A DNA stretch of 47,453 nucleotides from Streptomyces amritsarensis (GTDB lineage Bacteria > Actinomycetota > Actinomycetes > Streptomycetales > Streptomycetaceae): the NCBI RefSeq assembly GCF_001953875.1, contig NZ_MQUR01000063.1, positions 1-47,453 of the forward strand. Direction: 5' to 3'. Of the stretch, positions 1-10,492 are shown one piece after another. A program made the translations under genes and the position numbers. Every line of letters starts with the position of its first letter. Positions within the stretch are counted from its first letter, which is position 1. The notes under the pieces are model-generated. The model did no database searches. It saw only the letters and a list, made by a program, of their open reading frames with translations, and had not been told where the DNA came from.

Positions 1-214
1 CGGCGGAGTGTCCCCGCAGGACGAGCGCGCAACCCAGGCCGCCTCGCCGCGACAAGGCCGCACGCGCCGAGCCGAGGAGACACTCCGGCGGGGCACCGCA
101 CCACACCTTCCAACCCCGGCCCCGCCGAAACACCGCCCCGAACACCGCCCCGCGCCAAGAACCCCGCCCCGGCGAAGCCACCGGCAACCGGCCACCCCGG
201 CGGGAGCCACGCGG
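1..214. other. Left-edge non-coding stretch
   Basis: I see no gene here. The stretch is very GC-rich and lies downstream of the leftward sensor kinase. Bases 1–12 (CGGCGGAGTGTC) are almost the reverse complement of bases 80–92, so a loose inverted repeat with a long loop is present. It could be part of a structure that continues outside the window. No partner response regulator is visible in these bases. Confidence 0.4.
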
Positions 215-1486
215 CTACGTGACCGGCAGCACCGCCGAGACCCTGAAGCCGCCCGCGTCCGTCGGACCGGACACGAAGACCCCGCCCAGCCCGAGCACCC
301 GCTCCCGCATGCCCACCAGCCCGTTCCCGCCGCTCGGCAGTCCGACCCCGTCGGCCTGCCCCTCGCACGGCCCGTTCTCCACCTGCATGGCCACCTCACC
401 CTCCCGGTGCGCCAGCCGGACGACGACCCGCGCCCCCGGGGCGTGCTTGTGGCAGTTGGTGAGCGCTTCCTGCACCACGCGGTACGCCGTCTGCTCCACC
501 TCCGCCGCGTAGGCCGCCCCCTCGCCCTGCACGACCATCTCGACGGCCATCCCGGCCGCCCGGGACTGGCCGACCAGCGCCTCCAGCTCCTCCAGCGACG
601 GGCCCTCGTCCGCGCCGCCCACGAGCGCGACCGGCCCCACGGGCACCACCGCCGCAACCGCGGCCGCCGCCGCGGCCGGCTTCGGCGGCGCCGCCCGCAG
701 CACGCCGAGCATCTCCCGCAACTCCGTCAGGGCCTGCCGCCCCATGTCCCCCACCAGCGCGGCGTTCTTCGCCGCCCGCGCCGGGTCCTTGGTGACCACC
801 GCCTCCAGCGCCGCCGCATGCACGACCATCAGCGACACCCGGTGCGCGACCACGTCGTGCATCTCACGCGCGATCCGGGTCCGCTCCTCGGTGCGGGCCC
901 ACTCGGCCCGCTCCTCCGCCCGGTCGGCCAGCAGCGACAGCTCCCGCTCCAGGGAGTCGGCCCGTTCCTGCAGGCTCTCCATCAACCGGCGGCGGGCGCC
1001 GATGTAGAGCCCGAGCAGCATGGGCGGCACGGTCAGCGCCACCGCGACGAACCCGGAGAGCGCGACCACGAGCGCCGGATCGGCCTCCACGTCCCCGCGG
1101 GTCTTCAGGTACATCACGACGAACGTCGCGACCAGCGACATCGAGGCGAGCGCGGCGATGATCCGCCGGGGCACCTCGGACGAGGCGAGCGAGTACATGC
1201 CCGCCACCGACAGCAGGAACCCCATCTCGGCCGGCGCCACGGCGATCCCCACCAGCACGACGGCGATCGGCCAGCGCCGCCGCAGCACGAGCGTGGCCCC
1301 CACCACGGCCCCGAACAGCACCCCGGCGGTCACGGGGATCCCCGCCTCGTGCGCGAAGCGGATCCCCTCCCACGCGCACTCCGCCGCGGACACCGCGGCC
1401 AGCGCCAGGTCCACCACGGCATCCCGCCGCCGCGCCCACCACAAAGGCGGCCCCGCGCGGCCTTCCACTTCCCCCGTACCGGTCAT
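215..1486 (-). CDS. Two-component sensor histidine kinase (NarL/DesK class)
   Basis: Membrane sensor kinase of 423 aa. Several hydrophobic segments fill roughly residues 25–165, followed by a coiled linker (about 165–200). The dimerisation/phosphoacceptor box RIAREMHDVVAHRV puts the phosphorylated His near residue 210, which is HisKA_3 type. The C-terminal ATPase has an N-box around VVQEALTNCHKHAPGA and a G-box around GGNGLVGMRERV. Kinases of this class phosphorylate NarL/LuxR-type response regulators. The Ala/Val-rich insert between the H-box region and the ATPase domain (about residues 265–290) is longer than I would expect. A cognate regulator is not adjacent on the right, so it should lie left of the window or the kinase is unpaired. 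The signal sensed is unknown. Start is ATG at 1486. Confidence 0.93.
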   Translation of the reverse strand: MTGTGEVEGRAGPPLWWARRRDAVVDLALAAVSAAECAWEGIRFAHEAGIPVTAGVLFGAVVGATLVLRRRWPIAVVLVGIAVAPAEMGFLLSVAGMYSLASSEVPRRIIAALASMSLVATFVVMYLKTRGDVEADPALVVALSGFVAVALTVPPMLLGLYIGARRRLMESLQERADSLERELSLLADRAEERAEWARTEERTRIAREMHDVVAHRVSLMVVHAAALEAVVTKDPARAAKNAALVGDMGRQALTELREMLGVLRAAPPKPAAAAAAVAAVVPVGPVALVGGADEGPSLEELEALVGQSRAAGMAVEMVVQGEGAAYAAEVEQTAYRVVQEALTNCHKHAPGARVVVRLAHREGEVAMQVENGPCEGQADGVGLPSGGNGLVGMRERVLGLGGVFVSGPTDAGGFRVSAVLPVT

Positions 1487-1578
1487 GCCGTCCAGCGTAC
1501 GCAGGCGCCCCTACAGACCACCGACAGAAATTCCCGGGGTCCGACAGCGCTCGCACATACGAGTGAATCACCCGCATC

Positions 1579-2523
1579 ATGAGACCTGAATCCCGCATTC
1601 CGGACGACATTGGCAGCATGACCGAGATCCCACGCCGTCCCGGCGACGGCACGGGCGGCCTCCGCACGGGCGCCGCGACCTTCGAATCCCTGCGCGAGCA
1701 AGCGGTCGCCCTCCGCAGGGAGGGCCTCAGCCGCCGCCAGATCCGCGACCGCCTGGCCGTCCACAACAACGACATCCTGAACCGGCTGCTGGAGGGCGAG
1801 CCGCCACCCGAATGGACGAAGCGCCCCAACGCCAAGGACGCCCTCCGCGACCGCGCCCGCGAGCTCCGCCTCCAAGGCCTCACCTACGACCGGATCCAGC
1901 TGGAGCTCGGCTGCTCGAAGAGCTCGATCTCCCTGTGGGTCCGCGACCTCCCCAAGCCGGACCGCCGCACCCCGTCCGACCAGGCGAAGATCGCCGGCCG
2001 TGCCCGGTGGGCACACGAGCTGACCGTCCGGGACGCGGCCCGCCAGGAGACCAAGCAGGCGGCGCGGGCCGCCATCGGAGAGATGACGGAACGGGAGCTC
2101 TTCCTGGTCGGGGTCGGCCTCTACTGGGCGGAAGGCGGCAAGGACAAGCCCTACGCCCGCCGCGAGAAGATCCAGTTCACCAACAGCGACCCCGGCATGA
2201 TCACCACGTTCCTGGCCTGGCTGAAGCTCCTCGGGACCGAGCCCGAGCGGATCCGCTACAGCGTGGCGATCCACGAGAGCGCCGACGTCCCGGCCGCGGA
2301 GCGGTTCTGGGCGGACCTCGTCGGCGTCGATCGAAGCCGCTTCCAGAAAACGGTGCTCAAGAAGCACAACCCGACGACCACCCGGAGGAACACCGGTGAG
2401 GGGTACCACGGTTGCCTGGCCGTACGCGTACTCCAAGGAGCCGATCTCTATCGTCGCATCGAGGGCTGGTGGTGCGGCATAGTAGGGGCTGCGCCGCACA
2501 TCACTCCGAGAAATCGGACATAG
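1579..2523 (+). CDS. HTH protein with homing-endonuclease-like C-terminal domain
   Basis: Protein of 314 aa from the ATG at 1579; a second in-frame ATG at 1618 (301 aa) is just as possible, and neither has a clear ribosome binding site. Two short helix-turn-helix-like units are visible: LRREGLSRRQIRDRL at about 50–65 and LRLQGLTYDRIQLEL followed by CSKSSISLWVRDL at about 95–125. The second half (from about 165) has the run LFLVGVGLYWAEGG and a layout resembling LAGLIDADG-fold proteins of actinobacteria. I infer a DNA-binding protein; nuclease activity is uncertain. The stop codon (2521–2523) is 7 bp before the tRNA-Gln gene, so both may share a transcript, and the gene may be a tRNA-linked selfish or regulatory passenger. 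It is divergent from the sensor kinase. Confidence 0.85.
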   Translation: MRPESRIPDDIGSMTEIPRRPGDGTGGLRTGAATFESLREQAVALRREGLSRRQIRDRLAVHNNDILNRLLEGEPPPEWTKRPNAKDALRDRARELRLQGLTYDRIQLELGCSKSSISLWVRDLPKPDRRTPSDQAKIAGRARWAHELTVRDAARQETKQAARAAIGEMTERELFLVGVGLYWAEGGKDKPYARREKIQFTNSDPGMITTFLAWLKLLGTEPERIRYSVAIHESADVPAAERFWADLVGVDRSRFQKTVLKKHNPTTTRRNTGEGYHGCLAVRVLQGADLYRRIEGWWCGIVGAAPHITPRNRT

Positions 2524-2530
2524 TGCGCGA

Positions 2531-2601
2531 TCCCGGGTCGTATAAGGGCAATACGTCAGATTTTGGTTCTGATCATGGGGGTTCGAGTCCTCCCCCGGGA
2601 G
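2531..2601 (+). tRNA. tRNA-Gln (anticodon UUG)
   Basis: A complete 71-nt cloverleaf can be drawn. The 7-bp acceptor stem TCCCGGG/CCCGGGA is perfect, the D stem is GTAT/ATAC, the anticodon stem is TCAGA/TCTGA with loop TTTTGGT (anticodon TTG), the variable loop has 4 nt, and the T arm is GGGGG-TTCGAGT-CCTCC with one G·T pair. The discriminator base is G, as usual for tRNA-Gln. CCA is not encoded. It lies between the HTH gene and glmU. Confidence 0.96.
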
Positions 2602-2613
2602 CTTCTGGCCGCT

Positions 2614-2642
2614 CGGGTCCTGACCGCAGAGGTCGGGACCCG
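2614..2642 (+). terminator. Hairpin after tRNA-Gln
   Basis: Arms CGGGTCCTGACC (2614–2625) and GGTCGGGACCCG (2631–2642) pair over 12 bp with one T·G pair and a 5-nt loop. It stands 12 nt after the tRNA and is followed by a short T-containing stretch. It probably ends the tRNA transcript before glmU. Confidence 0.65.
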
Positions 2643-2649
2643 GCCTCGT

Positions 2650-2676
2650 TTCACGGCTTTAACGCCCCGGTATCCT
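2650..2676 (+). promoter_or_regulatory. Candidate glmU promoter
   Basis: A possible -10 box TATCCT (2671–2676) and a -35-like TTCACG (2650–2655) lie between the hairpin and the glmU start. The spacing (15 nt) is short and the -35 match is modest, so this is only a candidate. Confidence 0.25.
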
Positions 2677-2711
2677 TCACGGGTCCACCCCCGAAGCCGA
2701 AGGGCACACCC

Positions 2712-4157
2712 GTGAGCGCCAACCGCCCGGCAGCCGTCGTCGTACTCGCAGCGGGTGAAGGCACCCGCATGAAGTCGGCCACACCCAAGGTTCTGCACGA
2801 GATCTGCGGGCGCTCGCTCGTCGGTCACGTCGTCGCCGCCTCCCGCGAGCTGGACCCCGAACACCTCGTCGTGGTGGTCGGGCACGCCCGGGAGCAGGTC
2901 ACCGCGCACCTGGCCGGCATCGACGCCGACGTCCGCACCGCGATCCAGTACGAGCAGAACGGCACCGGCCACGCCGTCCGCATGGCCCTCGAAGAGCTCG
3001 GCGGGCCCGTCGACGGGACCGTGATCGTCGTCTGCGGCGACACCCCGCTGCTGACCGGGGAGACCCTGGGCCGGCTCGCGCAGACGCACGCCGCCGACGG
3101 CAACGCCGTCACCGTGCTCACCGCCGAGGTGCCCGACTCCACCGGCTACGGCCGTATCGTGCGCGACGCCGGCGGGGCCGTGACCGCGATCGTCGAGCAC
3201 AAGGACGCCACCGACTCCCAGCGCGCCATCCGCGAGATCAACTCGGGCGTCTTCGCCTTCGACGGCGCCCTGCTCGCCGACGCCCTCGGCAAGGTCCGCA
3301 CCGACAACAGCCAGGGCGAGGAGTACCTCACCGACGTCCTCGGCATCCTGCGCGAGGCCGGCCACCGGGTCGGCGCGGCCGTCGGCAGCGACCACCGCCA
3401 GATCCTCGGGATCAACAACCGCGTGCAGCTCGCCGAGGCCCGCGCCCTGCTGAACGCGCGCCTGCTGGAGCAGGCCATGCTCGCGGGCGTCACGGTCGTC
3501 GACCCGGCCGGCACCTTCGTGGACGTGACCGTGACGTTCGGCCAGGACGCGATCGTGCACCCCGGCACCCAGCTCCTGGGCGCGACGCACATCGGCGAGG
3601 GCGCCGAGGTGGGCCCCAACACCCGGCTGCGGGACACCCGGGTGGGTGCGGGCGCGCGTGTGGACAACACGGTGGCCGAGAGCGCGGTCGTGGGCCCGCA
3701 GGCGAGCGTGGGCCCGTTCGCGTACCTGCGTCCGGGCACGACGCTCGGGGCGAAGGCCAAGGCCGGCACGTACGTCGAGATGAAGAACGCGACGATCGGC
3801 GAGGGCACCAAGGTGCCGCACCTGTCGTACGTCGGCGACGCGACGATCGGCGAGTACACGAACATCGGCGCGGCGAGCGTCTTCGTGAACTACGACGGTG
3901 AGCACAAGCACCACACGACCGTCGGCTCGCATTGCAAGACGGGGTCGGACAACATGTTTGTGGCACCCGTCACGATCGGGGACGGGGCCTACACGGCCGC
4001 CGGGTCCGTGATCACGAAGGACGTACCGCCCGGTGCGCTGGCCGTGGCCCGTGGCCAGCAGCGGAATATCGAGGGCTGGGTGGCTCGCAAGCGTCCGGGA
4101 AGTGCCGCCGCCACGGCTGCGCAGTCGGCGGCCTCGGAGGACTCCGAGCGCCCTTGA
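2712..4157 (+). CDS. glmU: Bifunctional GlmU (glucosamine-1-P acetyltransferase / GlcNAc-1-P uridylyltransferase)
   Basis: Makes UDP-GlcNAc for peptidoglycan in two cytoplasmic steps: acetylation of glucosamine-1-phosphate (C-terminal domain), then uridylyl transfer (N-terminal domain). The nucleotidyltransferase signature LAAGEGTRMKS is at the N-terminus. The C-terminal half is a left-handed beta-helix of hexapeptide repeats (VGPNTRL, VGPQASVGPF, IGEGTKVPHLSYVGDA, IGEYTNIGA), with the active-site region around NYDGEHKHHT. Length is 481 aa, normal for the family. The GTG at 2712 is chosen because homology begins a few residues later; the frame stays open further upstream through the tRNA, which cannot be coding. 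prs follows on the same strand after 133 bp. Confidence 0.97.
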   Translation: MSANRPAAVVVLAAGEGTRMKSATPKVLHEICGRSLVGHVVAASRELDPEHLVVVVGHAREQVTAHLAGIDADVRTAIQYEQNGTGHAVRMALEELGGPVDGTVIVVCGDTPLLTGETLGRLAQTHAADGNAVTVLTAEVPDSTGYGRIVRDAGGAVTAIVEHKDATDSQRAIREINSGVFAFDGALLADALGKVRTDNSQGEEYLTDVLGILREAGHRVGAAVGSDHRQILGINNRVQLAEARALLNARLLEQAMLAGVTVVDPAGTFVDVTVTFGQDAIVHPGTQLLGATHIGEGAEVGPNTRLRDTRVGAGARVDNTVAESAVVGPQASVGPFAYLRPGTTLGAKAKAGTYVEMKNATIGEGTKVPHLSYVGDATIGEYTNIGAASVFVNYDGEHKHHTTVGSHCKTGSDNMFVAPVTIGDGAYTAAGSVITKDVPPGALAVARGQQRNIEGWVARKRPGSAAATAAQSAASEDSERP

Positions 4158-4290
4158 GGTGAACTGACCGGAAACAGGTACGTCTCGAACGGCGTACCGT
4201 GATAGGTGCACGCAATTCGGCTGGCTCACCGTGTGCGGGACGGACGCACATGGGGGCGAGCAGCTTCAACACGTCTGAGGAGACAGTGCT

Positions 4291-5268
4291 GTGACCGGGA
4301 TCAAGACGACCGGCGAGAAGAAGCTGATGCTCTTCTCCGGCCGCGCCCACCCCGAGCTGGCCGAGGAGGTCGCGCACCAGCTGGGAGTCGGCCTCGTGCC
4401 GACCAAGGCTTTCGACTTCGCGAACGGTGAGATCTACGTCCGCTTCCAGGAGTCGGCGCGTGGCGCGGACTGCTTCCTGATCCAGAGCCACACGGCTCCG
4501 ATCAACAAGTGGATCATGGAGCAGCTGATCATGATCGACGCGCTGAAGCGCGCGTCGGCACGTTCCATCACCGTGATCATCCCGTCCTACGGGTACGCCC
4601 GCCAGGACAAGAAGCACAAGGGCCGCGAGCCGATCTCGGCGCGCCTGGTGGCGGACCTGCTGAAGACCTCGGGTGCCGACCGCATCCTGACGGTCGACCT
4701 GCACACGGACCAGATCCAGGGCTTCTTCGACGGTCCGGTGGACCACCTTTCGGCGCTGAACGTCCTCGCGGACTATGTGGGCGCGAAGGTGGACCGCACG
4801 AAGCTGACGATCGTCTCCCCGGACGCCGGCCGCGTGCGGGTGGCGGACCGCTGGTGCGACCGGCTGGACGCGCCGCTGGCGATCGTGCACAAGCGCCGTG
4901 ACAAGGACGTCGCCAACCAGGTGACGGTCCACGAGGTCGTGGGTGAGGTCAAGGGCCGCGTCTGCGTCCTGGTCGACGACATGATCGACACGGGTGGCAC
5001 GATCTGCGCCGCGGCCGAGGCGCTCTTCGCGCACGGTGCGGAGGACGTGATCGTGACGGCGACGCACGGCATCCTGTCGGGTCCTGCGGCCGACCGCCTG
5101 AAGAACTCGAAGGTGAGCGAGTTCGTGTTCACGAACACGCTGCCGGACCCGTCGGACCTGGAGCTGGACAAGATCACGGTGCTGTCGATCGCGCCGATGA
5201 TCGCGCGTGCGGTGCGCGAGGTGTTCGAGGACGGTTCGGTCACGAGCCTGTTCGAGGAGCAGCAGTAG
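4291..5268 (+). CDS. prs: Ribose-phosphate pyrophosphokinase (PRPP synthetase)
   Basis: Makes PRPP from ribose-5-phosphate and ATP for purine, pyrimidine, His, Trp and NAD synthesis. Length is 325 aa, as expected. Visible motifs: the N-terminal FSGRAHPELAEEVAHQLG region, DLHTDQIQGFF, and the PRPP-binding loop VCVLVDDMIDTGG near residue 230. Start is GTG at 4291 with a good ribosome binding site (GAGGAGA, about 8 nt upstream). A perfect 6-bp inverted repeat GGTACG/CGTACC (4177–4182 and 4193–4198) sits in the gap after glmU and might be regulatory. Confidence 0.97.
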   Translation: MTGIKTTGEKKLMLFSGRAHPELAEEVAHQLGVGLVPTKAFDFANGEIYVRFQESARGADCFLIQSHTAPINKWIMEQLIMIDALKRASARSITVIIPSYGYARQDKKHKGREPISARLVADLLKTSGADRILTVDLHTDQIQGFFDGPVDHLSALNVLADYVGAKVDRTKLTIVSPDAGRVRVADRWCDRLDAPLAIVHKRRDKDVANQVTVHEVVGEVKGRVCVLVDDMIDTGGTICAAAEALFAHGAEDVIVTATHGILSGPAADRLKNSKVSEFVFTNTLPDPSDLELDKITVLSIAPMIARAVREVFEDGSVTSLFEEQQ

Positions 5269-5285
5269 TCGCTGCGTAGATCCTT

Positions 5286-5347
5286 TTGAAGTGCGGCCTT
5301 CCCGCCGGGTAGACTCATCAAGTTGCTCGGCGAGGGAGGCCGCACTT
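5286..5347 (+). promoter_or_regulatory. rplY promoter within a large inverted repeat
   Basis: A vegetative-type promoter TTGAAG (5286–5291), 18-nt spacer, TAGACT (5310–5315) precedes rplY by about 130 nt. It overlaps a long inverted repeat: AAGTGCGGCCT (5289–5299) pairs perfectly with AGGCCGCACTT (5337–5347), and the inner bases TCCCGCCG/CGGCGAGGGA extend it. Read-through from prs would fold into this stem, so it may end prs transcripts, while initiation at the promoter leaves only the 3' arm in the rplY leader. Confidence 0.55.
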
Positions 5348-5442
5348 GTGTGTGCGGATGCTCCGTTATCGACGCGCTCTTCGTAGCAGGCCGTTCAGGC
5401 CGGGTGACTGTGTCCTTTTCCATCACCCCACGAGGAGTGAGC

Positions 5443-6024
5443 ATGTCCGAGGTCAAGCTTTCCGCCACCCTGCGCGACACCTTCGGCAAGGGCTCTGCCC
5501 GCCAGGCCCGTCGTGACGCCCTGACCCCCGGTGTCATCTACGGCCACGGCACCGCCCCGAAGCACGTCAACGTCGAGGCCCACGGCCTGATGATGGCGCT
5601 GAAGACCCCGAACGTCCTGCTCTCCCTGGACATCGCGGGCGGCGGCACCGAGCTGGTCATCCCGAAGGCCGTGCAGCGCCACCCGCTGAAGCGCACCATC
5701 TCGCACGTCGACTTCCTGATCGTCCAGAAGGGCGAGAAGGTCGTCGTCGAGGTTCCGGTCGTGACCGAGGGCGACCTGGCCGCCGGTGGCAACCTGCTGG
5801 AGACCCTCCTGACGAGCATTTCCGTCGAGACCGAGGCCACCCACATCCCGACCGAGATCACCGTCTCGATCGAGGGCCTGGAGGCCGGTGCGACCGTGCA
5901 CGCCTCCGACCTGAAGCTGCCGGCGGGCACCGCCCTGGCCGTCGACGGTGAGACCGCCGTCCTGCAGGTCGTCGCCCCGCAGGCCGAGGAGCCGGCCGCC
6001 GAGGCCGAGGGCACCGAGGCCTGA
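5443..6024 (+). CDS. rplY: 50S ribosomal protein L25 (general stress protein Ctc form)
   Basis: Binds 5S rRNA in the large ribosomal subunit. Length is 193 aa: an N-terminal L25 domain (SATLRDTFGKGSARQARRDA onwards), the C-terminal TL5/Ctc beta domain, and an acidic Ala/Glu-rich tail (EEPAAEAEGTEA), the usual form in actinobacteria. Start is ATG at 5443 with GAGGAGTG 5 nt upstream. The frame is open another 40 codons upstream, but that part crosses the leader structure and has no homology. Together with pth it forms the common rplY–pth pair. Confidence 0.96.
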   Translation: MSEVKLSATLRDTFGKGSARQARRDALTPGVIYGHGTAPKHVNVEAHGLMMALKTPNVLLSLDIAGGGTELVIPKAVQRHPLKRTISHVDFLIVQKGEKVVVEVPVVTEGDLAAGGNLLETLLTSISVETEATHIPTEITVSIEGLEAGATVHASDLKLPAGTALAVDGETAVLQVVAPQAEEPAAEAEGTEA

Positions 6025-6055
6025 GCCTCGCCCCTTCCTCTCAGCAGTTGCTGAC

Positions 6056-6094
6056 CGACCGCCGTCCGGCTCCACTGGAGCGGGACGGCGGTCG
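6056..6094 (+). terminator. rplY terminator
   Basis: Perfect 12-bp stem CGACCGCCGTCC (6056–6067) / GGACGGCGGTCG (6083–6094), followed by TCTTCGTTCT. It lies between the rplY stop and the pth ribosome binding site, so pth probably depends on partial read-through or its own promoter. Confidence 0.75.
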
Positions 6095-6123
6095 TCTTCG
6101 TTCTAGGCGGTAAGGAGCTTTTG

Positions 6124-6714
6124 ATGTCGGACGATGCGGCACCCTGGCTGATCGTGGGCCTGGGCAATCCAGGTGCGGAGTACGCCGGGAACCGCCACAA
6201 CATCGGGTTCATGGTGGTCGATCTGCTGGCGGAGCGGATCGGCGGGAGGTTCAAGGCGCACAAGGCGCGGGCTCAGGTCGTCGAGGGCCGGATGGGTCCG
6301 CCGGGGCCGGCGAACCGCCGGGTGGTGCTGGCCAAGCCGATGTCGTTCATGAATCTGTCGGGTGGGCCGGTGACGGCTCTGCGGGACTTCTACAAGGTGC
6401 CGTTGGAGCGGGTCGTGGCGGTGCACGACGAGTTGGACATCGACTATCCGACGCTGCGTCTGAAGCTGGGCGGCGGGGACAACGGGCACAACGGCCTGAA
6501 GTCGATGACGAAGTCGATGGGTGCGGACTACCACCGGGTGCGGTGCGGCATCGGGCGGCCTCCGGGCCGGATGCAGGTTGCGGACTTCGTGCTGAAGGAC
6601 TTCTCCTCCACGGAGCGCAAGGAGCTGGAGTGGTTCGTGGACCGGGCGGCGGATGCGGTGGAGTGCCTGGTCGCGGAGGGTCTGGAGCGGGCCCGGTCGG
6701 CGTACAACGGGTAG
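6124..6714 (+). CDS. pth: Peptidyl-tRNA hydrolase
   Basis: Releases peptides from prematurely dissociated peptidyl-tRNA, recycling tRNA. Length is 196 aa, normal. Family motifs: LIVGLGNPGAEYAGNRHNIGF (catalytic His in NRHN), KPMSFMNLSG, and VHDELD with GGGDNGHNGLKS. Start ATG 6124 is preferred to the adjacent TTG at 6121 because AAGGAG at 6112–6117 then has 6-nt spacing. Confidence 0.96.
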   Translation: MSDDAAPWLIVGLGNPGAEYAGNRHNIGFMVVDLLAERIGGRFKAHKARAQVVEGRMGPPGPANRRVVLAKPMSFMNLSGGPVTALRDFYKVPLERVVAVHDELDIDYPTLRLKLGGGDNGHNGLKSMTKSMGADYHRVRCGIGRPPGRMQVADFVLKDFSSTERKELEWFVDRAADAVECLVAEGLERARSAYNG

Positions 6715-6870
6715 TGTTGCGGCATCTTCACCAGGGACAAGCAGCCCGGAGCGGGTCATTTCGCGGCAAATATGGACGTCTGGCCCTTGACCGGAGCGGT
6801 GTTGCGTCAGCATGCTGGCGCCGCCGCCCCCCAAGGCCCCGTGTTTCCCGCTCTCCCCAGAGGTGCCTCA

Positions 6871-7641
6871 ATGCTCCGTTCCCGTAAGCGCTGGGCGGCT
6901 GTTGCCACTGCGCTGCTCCTCTCCGCGTCCGCCGGCCCGGCGTTCGCCACCGAATCCTACGAGGTGCCGCTGCACCAGGCGAAGGAACTGCCGATCTACG
7001 CGGCGCAGTACAAGGGCAAGCCCGGTGAGACGTGCGCGTCCATACCCGCCACGAAGGACGGCTGGCACTTCATCGCGCCGGGCAGCCCGAACGAGGTCTC
7101 CTTCGTGAAGCTGACGGTGAAGTTCGAGCCGGGCGGCGAGCAGGTGATCACCGTCTTCGGTCCGCCGAACGAGAACCACGCGTACGCGGCTTCGGAGCCC
7201 GGTGCGAAGCTGGTCTCGGCGGTCGCCCTGGTCGAGGGCACCACGGGCGGCGGCAAGAAGCTGGAGTGGTTCAACCTCTCGCACACCTGCCCGTCGACGG
7301 CGACGACCGAGCCGACGCCTTCGCAGTCCTCGACCACGCCGGCGCCGTCGACCTCGACCTCGGCCTCGACGTCGCCGAGTTCCAGCACGTCGTCCTCGCC
7401 GTCGGCGTCGGCGAGCACGAGCACGGGCCCGTCGTCTTCGACGAGCACGTCGCCGTCCTCGTCGGTGTCCTCCCCCGCTCCGTCCGTGTCGGCCTCGGCC
7501 TCCGGCGGTACGACCGGTGGTGACCTGGCGAAGACCGGTTCGGACGCTCCGGTCGGGCTGCTCGCCGCGATGGCAGCGGCGTTGATCGCGGCCGGTGCGT
7601 TCCTGCTGGTCCGCCGTCGCCGGTCCGGCGCCCAGGGCTGA
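6871..7641 (+). CDS. Secreted LAxTG cell-wall-anchored protein with Ser/Thr-rich stalk
   Basis: A 256-aa exported protein. A signal peptide (MLRSRKRW, hydrophobic core, AFA) ends near residue 27. The globular part spans about 28–150 and includes two Cys (GETCAS and SHTCPS) that could form a disulfide. From about 155 to 210 comes a low-complexity Ser/Thr/Pro/Ala stalk. The end is a sortase signal, LAKTG at about 219, then a hydrophobic span and an RRRR tail. LAxTG is the motif used by class E sortases of Streptomyces. The stalk would suit Pmt-type O-mannosylation, which is inference. I do not recognise the globular domain. Start ATG 6871 gives the signal peptide directly. Confidence 0.9.
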   Translation: MLRSRKRWAAVATALLLSASAGPAFATESYEVPLHQAKELPIYAAQYKGKPGETCASIPATKDGWHFIAPGSPNEVSFVKLTVKFEPGGEQVITVFGPPNENHAYAASEPGAKLVSAVALVEGTTGGGKKLEWFNLSHTCPSTATTEPTPSQSSTTPAPSTSTSASTSPSSSTSSSPSASASTSTGPSSSTSTSPSSSVSSPAPSVSASASGGTTGGDLAKTGSDAPVGLLAAMAAALIAAGAFLLVRRRRSGAQG

Positions 7642-7665
7642 GCCCTGTGGCGGAGCCAGAAAGAC

Positions 7666-7701
7666 GGGGGTCCCCCGCGCCGGTCGGCGCGGGGGACCCC
7701 C
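7666..7701. terminator. Bidirectional terminator between wall protein gene and ppc
   Basis: Perfect 16-bp stem GGGGGTCCCCCGCGCC (7666–7681) and its complement (7686–7701) with loop GGTC, followed by TTTTCT on the plus strand and preceded by AGAAAGA, which gives a T tract on the minus strand too. It serves two convergent genes. Confidence 0.93.
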
Positions 7702-7723
7702 TTTTCTGTGTACGGCGGCCGGG

Positions 7724-10492
<2,769 letters not shown>

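Noticed and set aside
2412..2711. N-terminal extension of GlmU across the tRNA-Gln
   Set aside because: The frame is open but overlaps the HTH gene end, the whole tRNA and its hairpin; GlmU homology starts at 2712.
4177..4198. GGTACG-N10-CGTACC upstream of prs as a purine-type operator
   Set aside because: Only 6-bp arms and no known regulator motif; such short repeats occur by chance in this composition.
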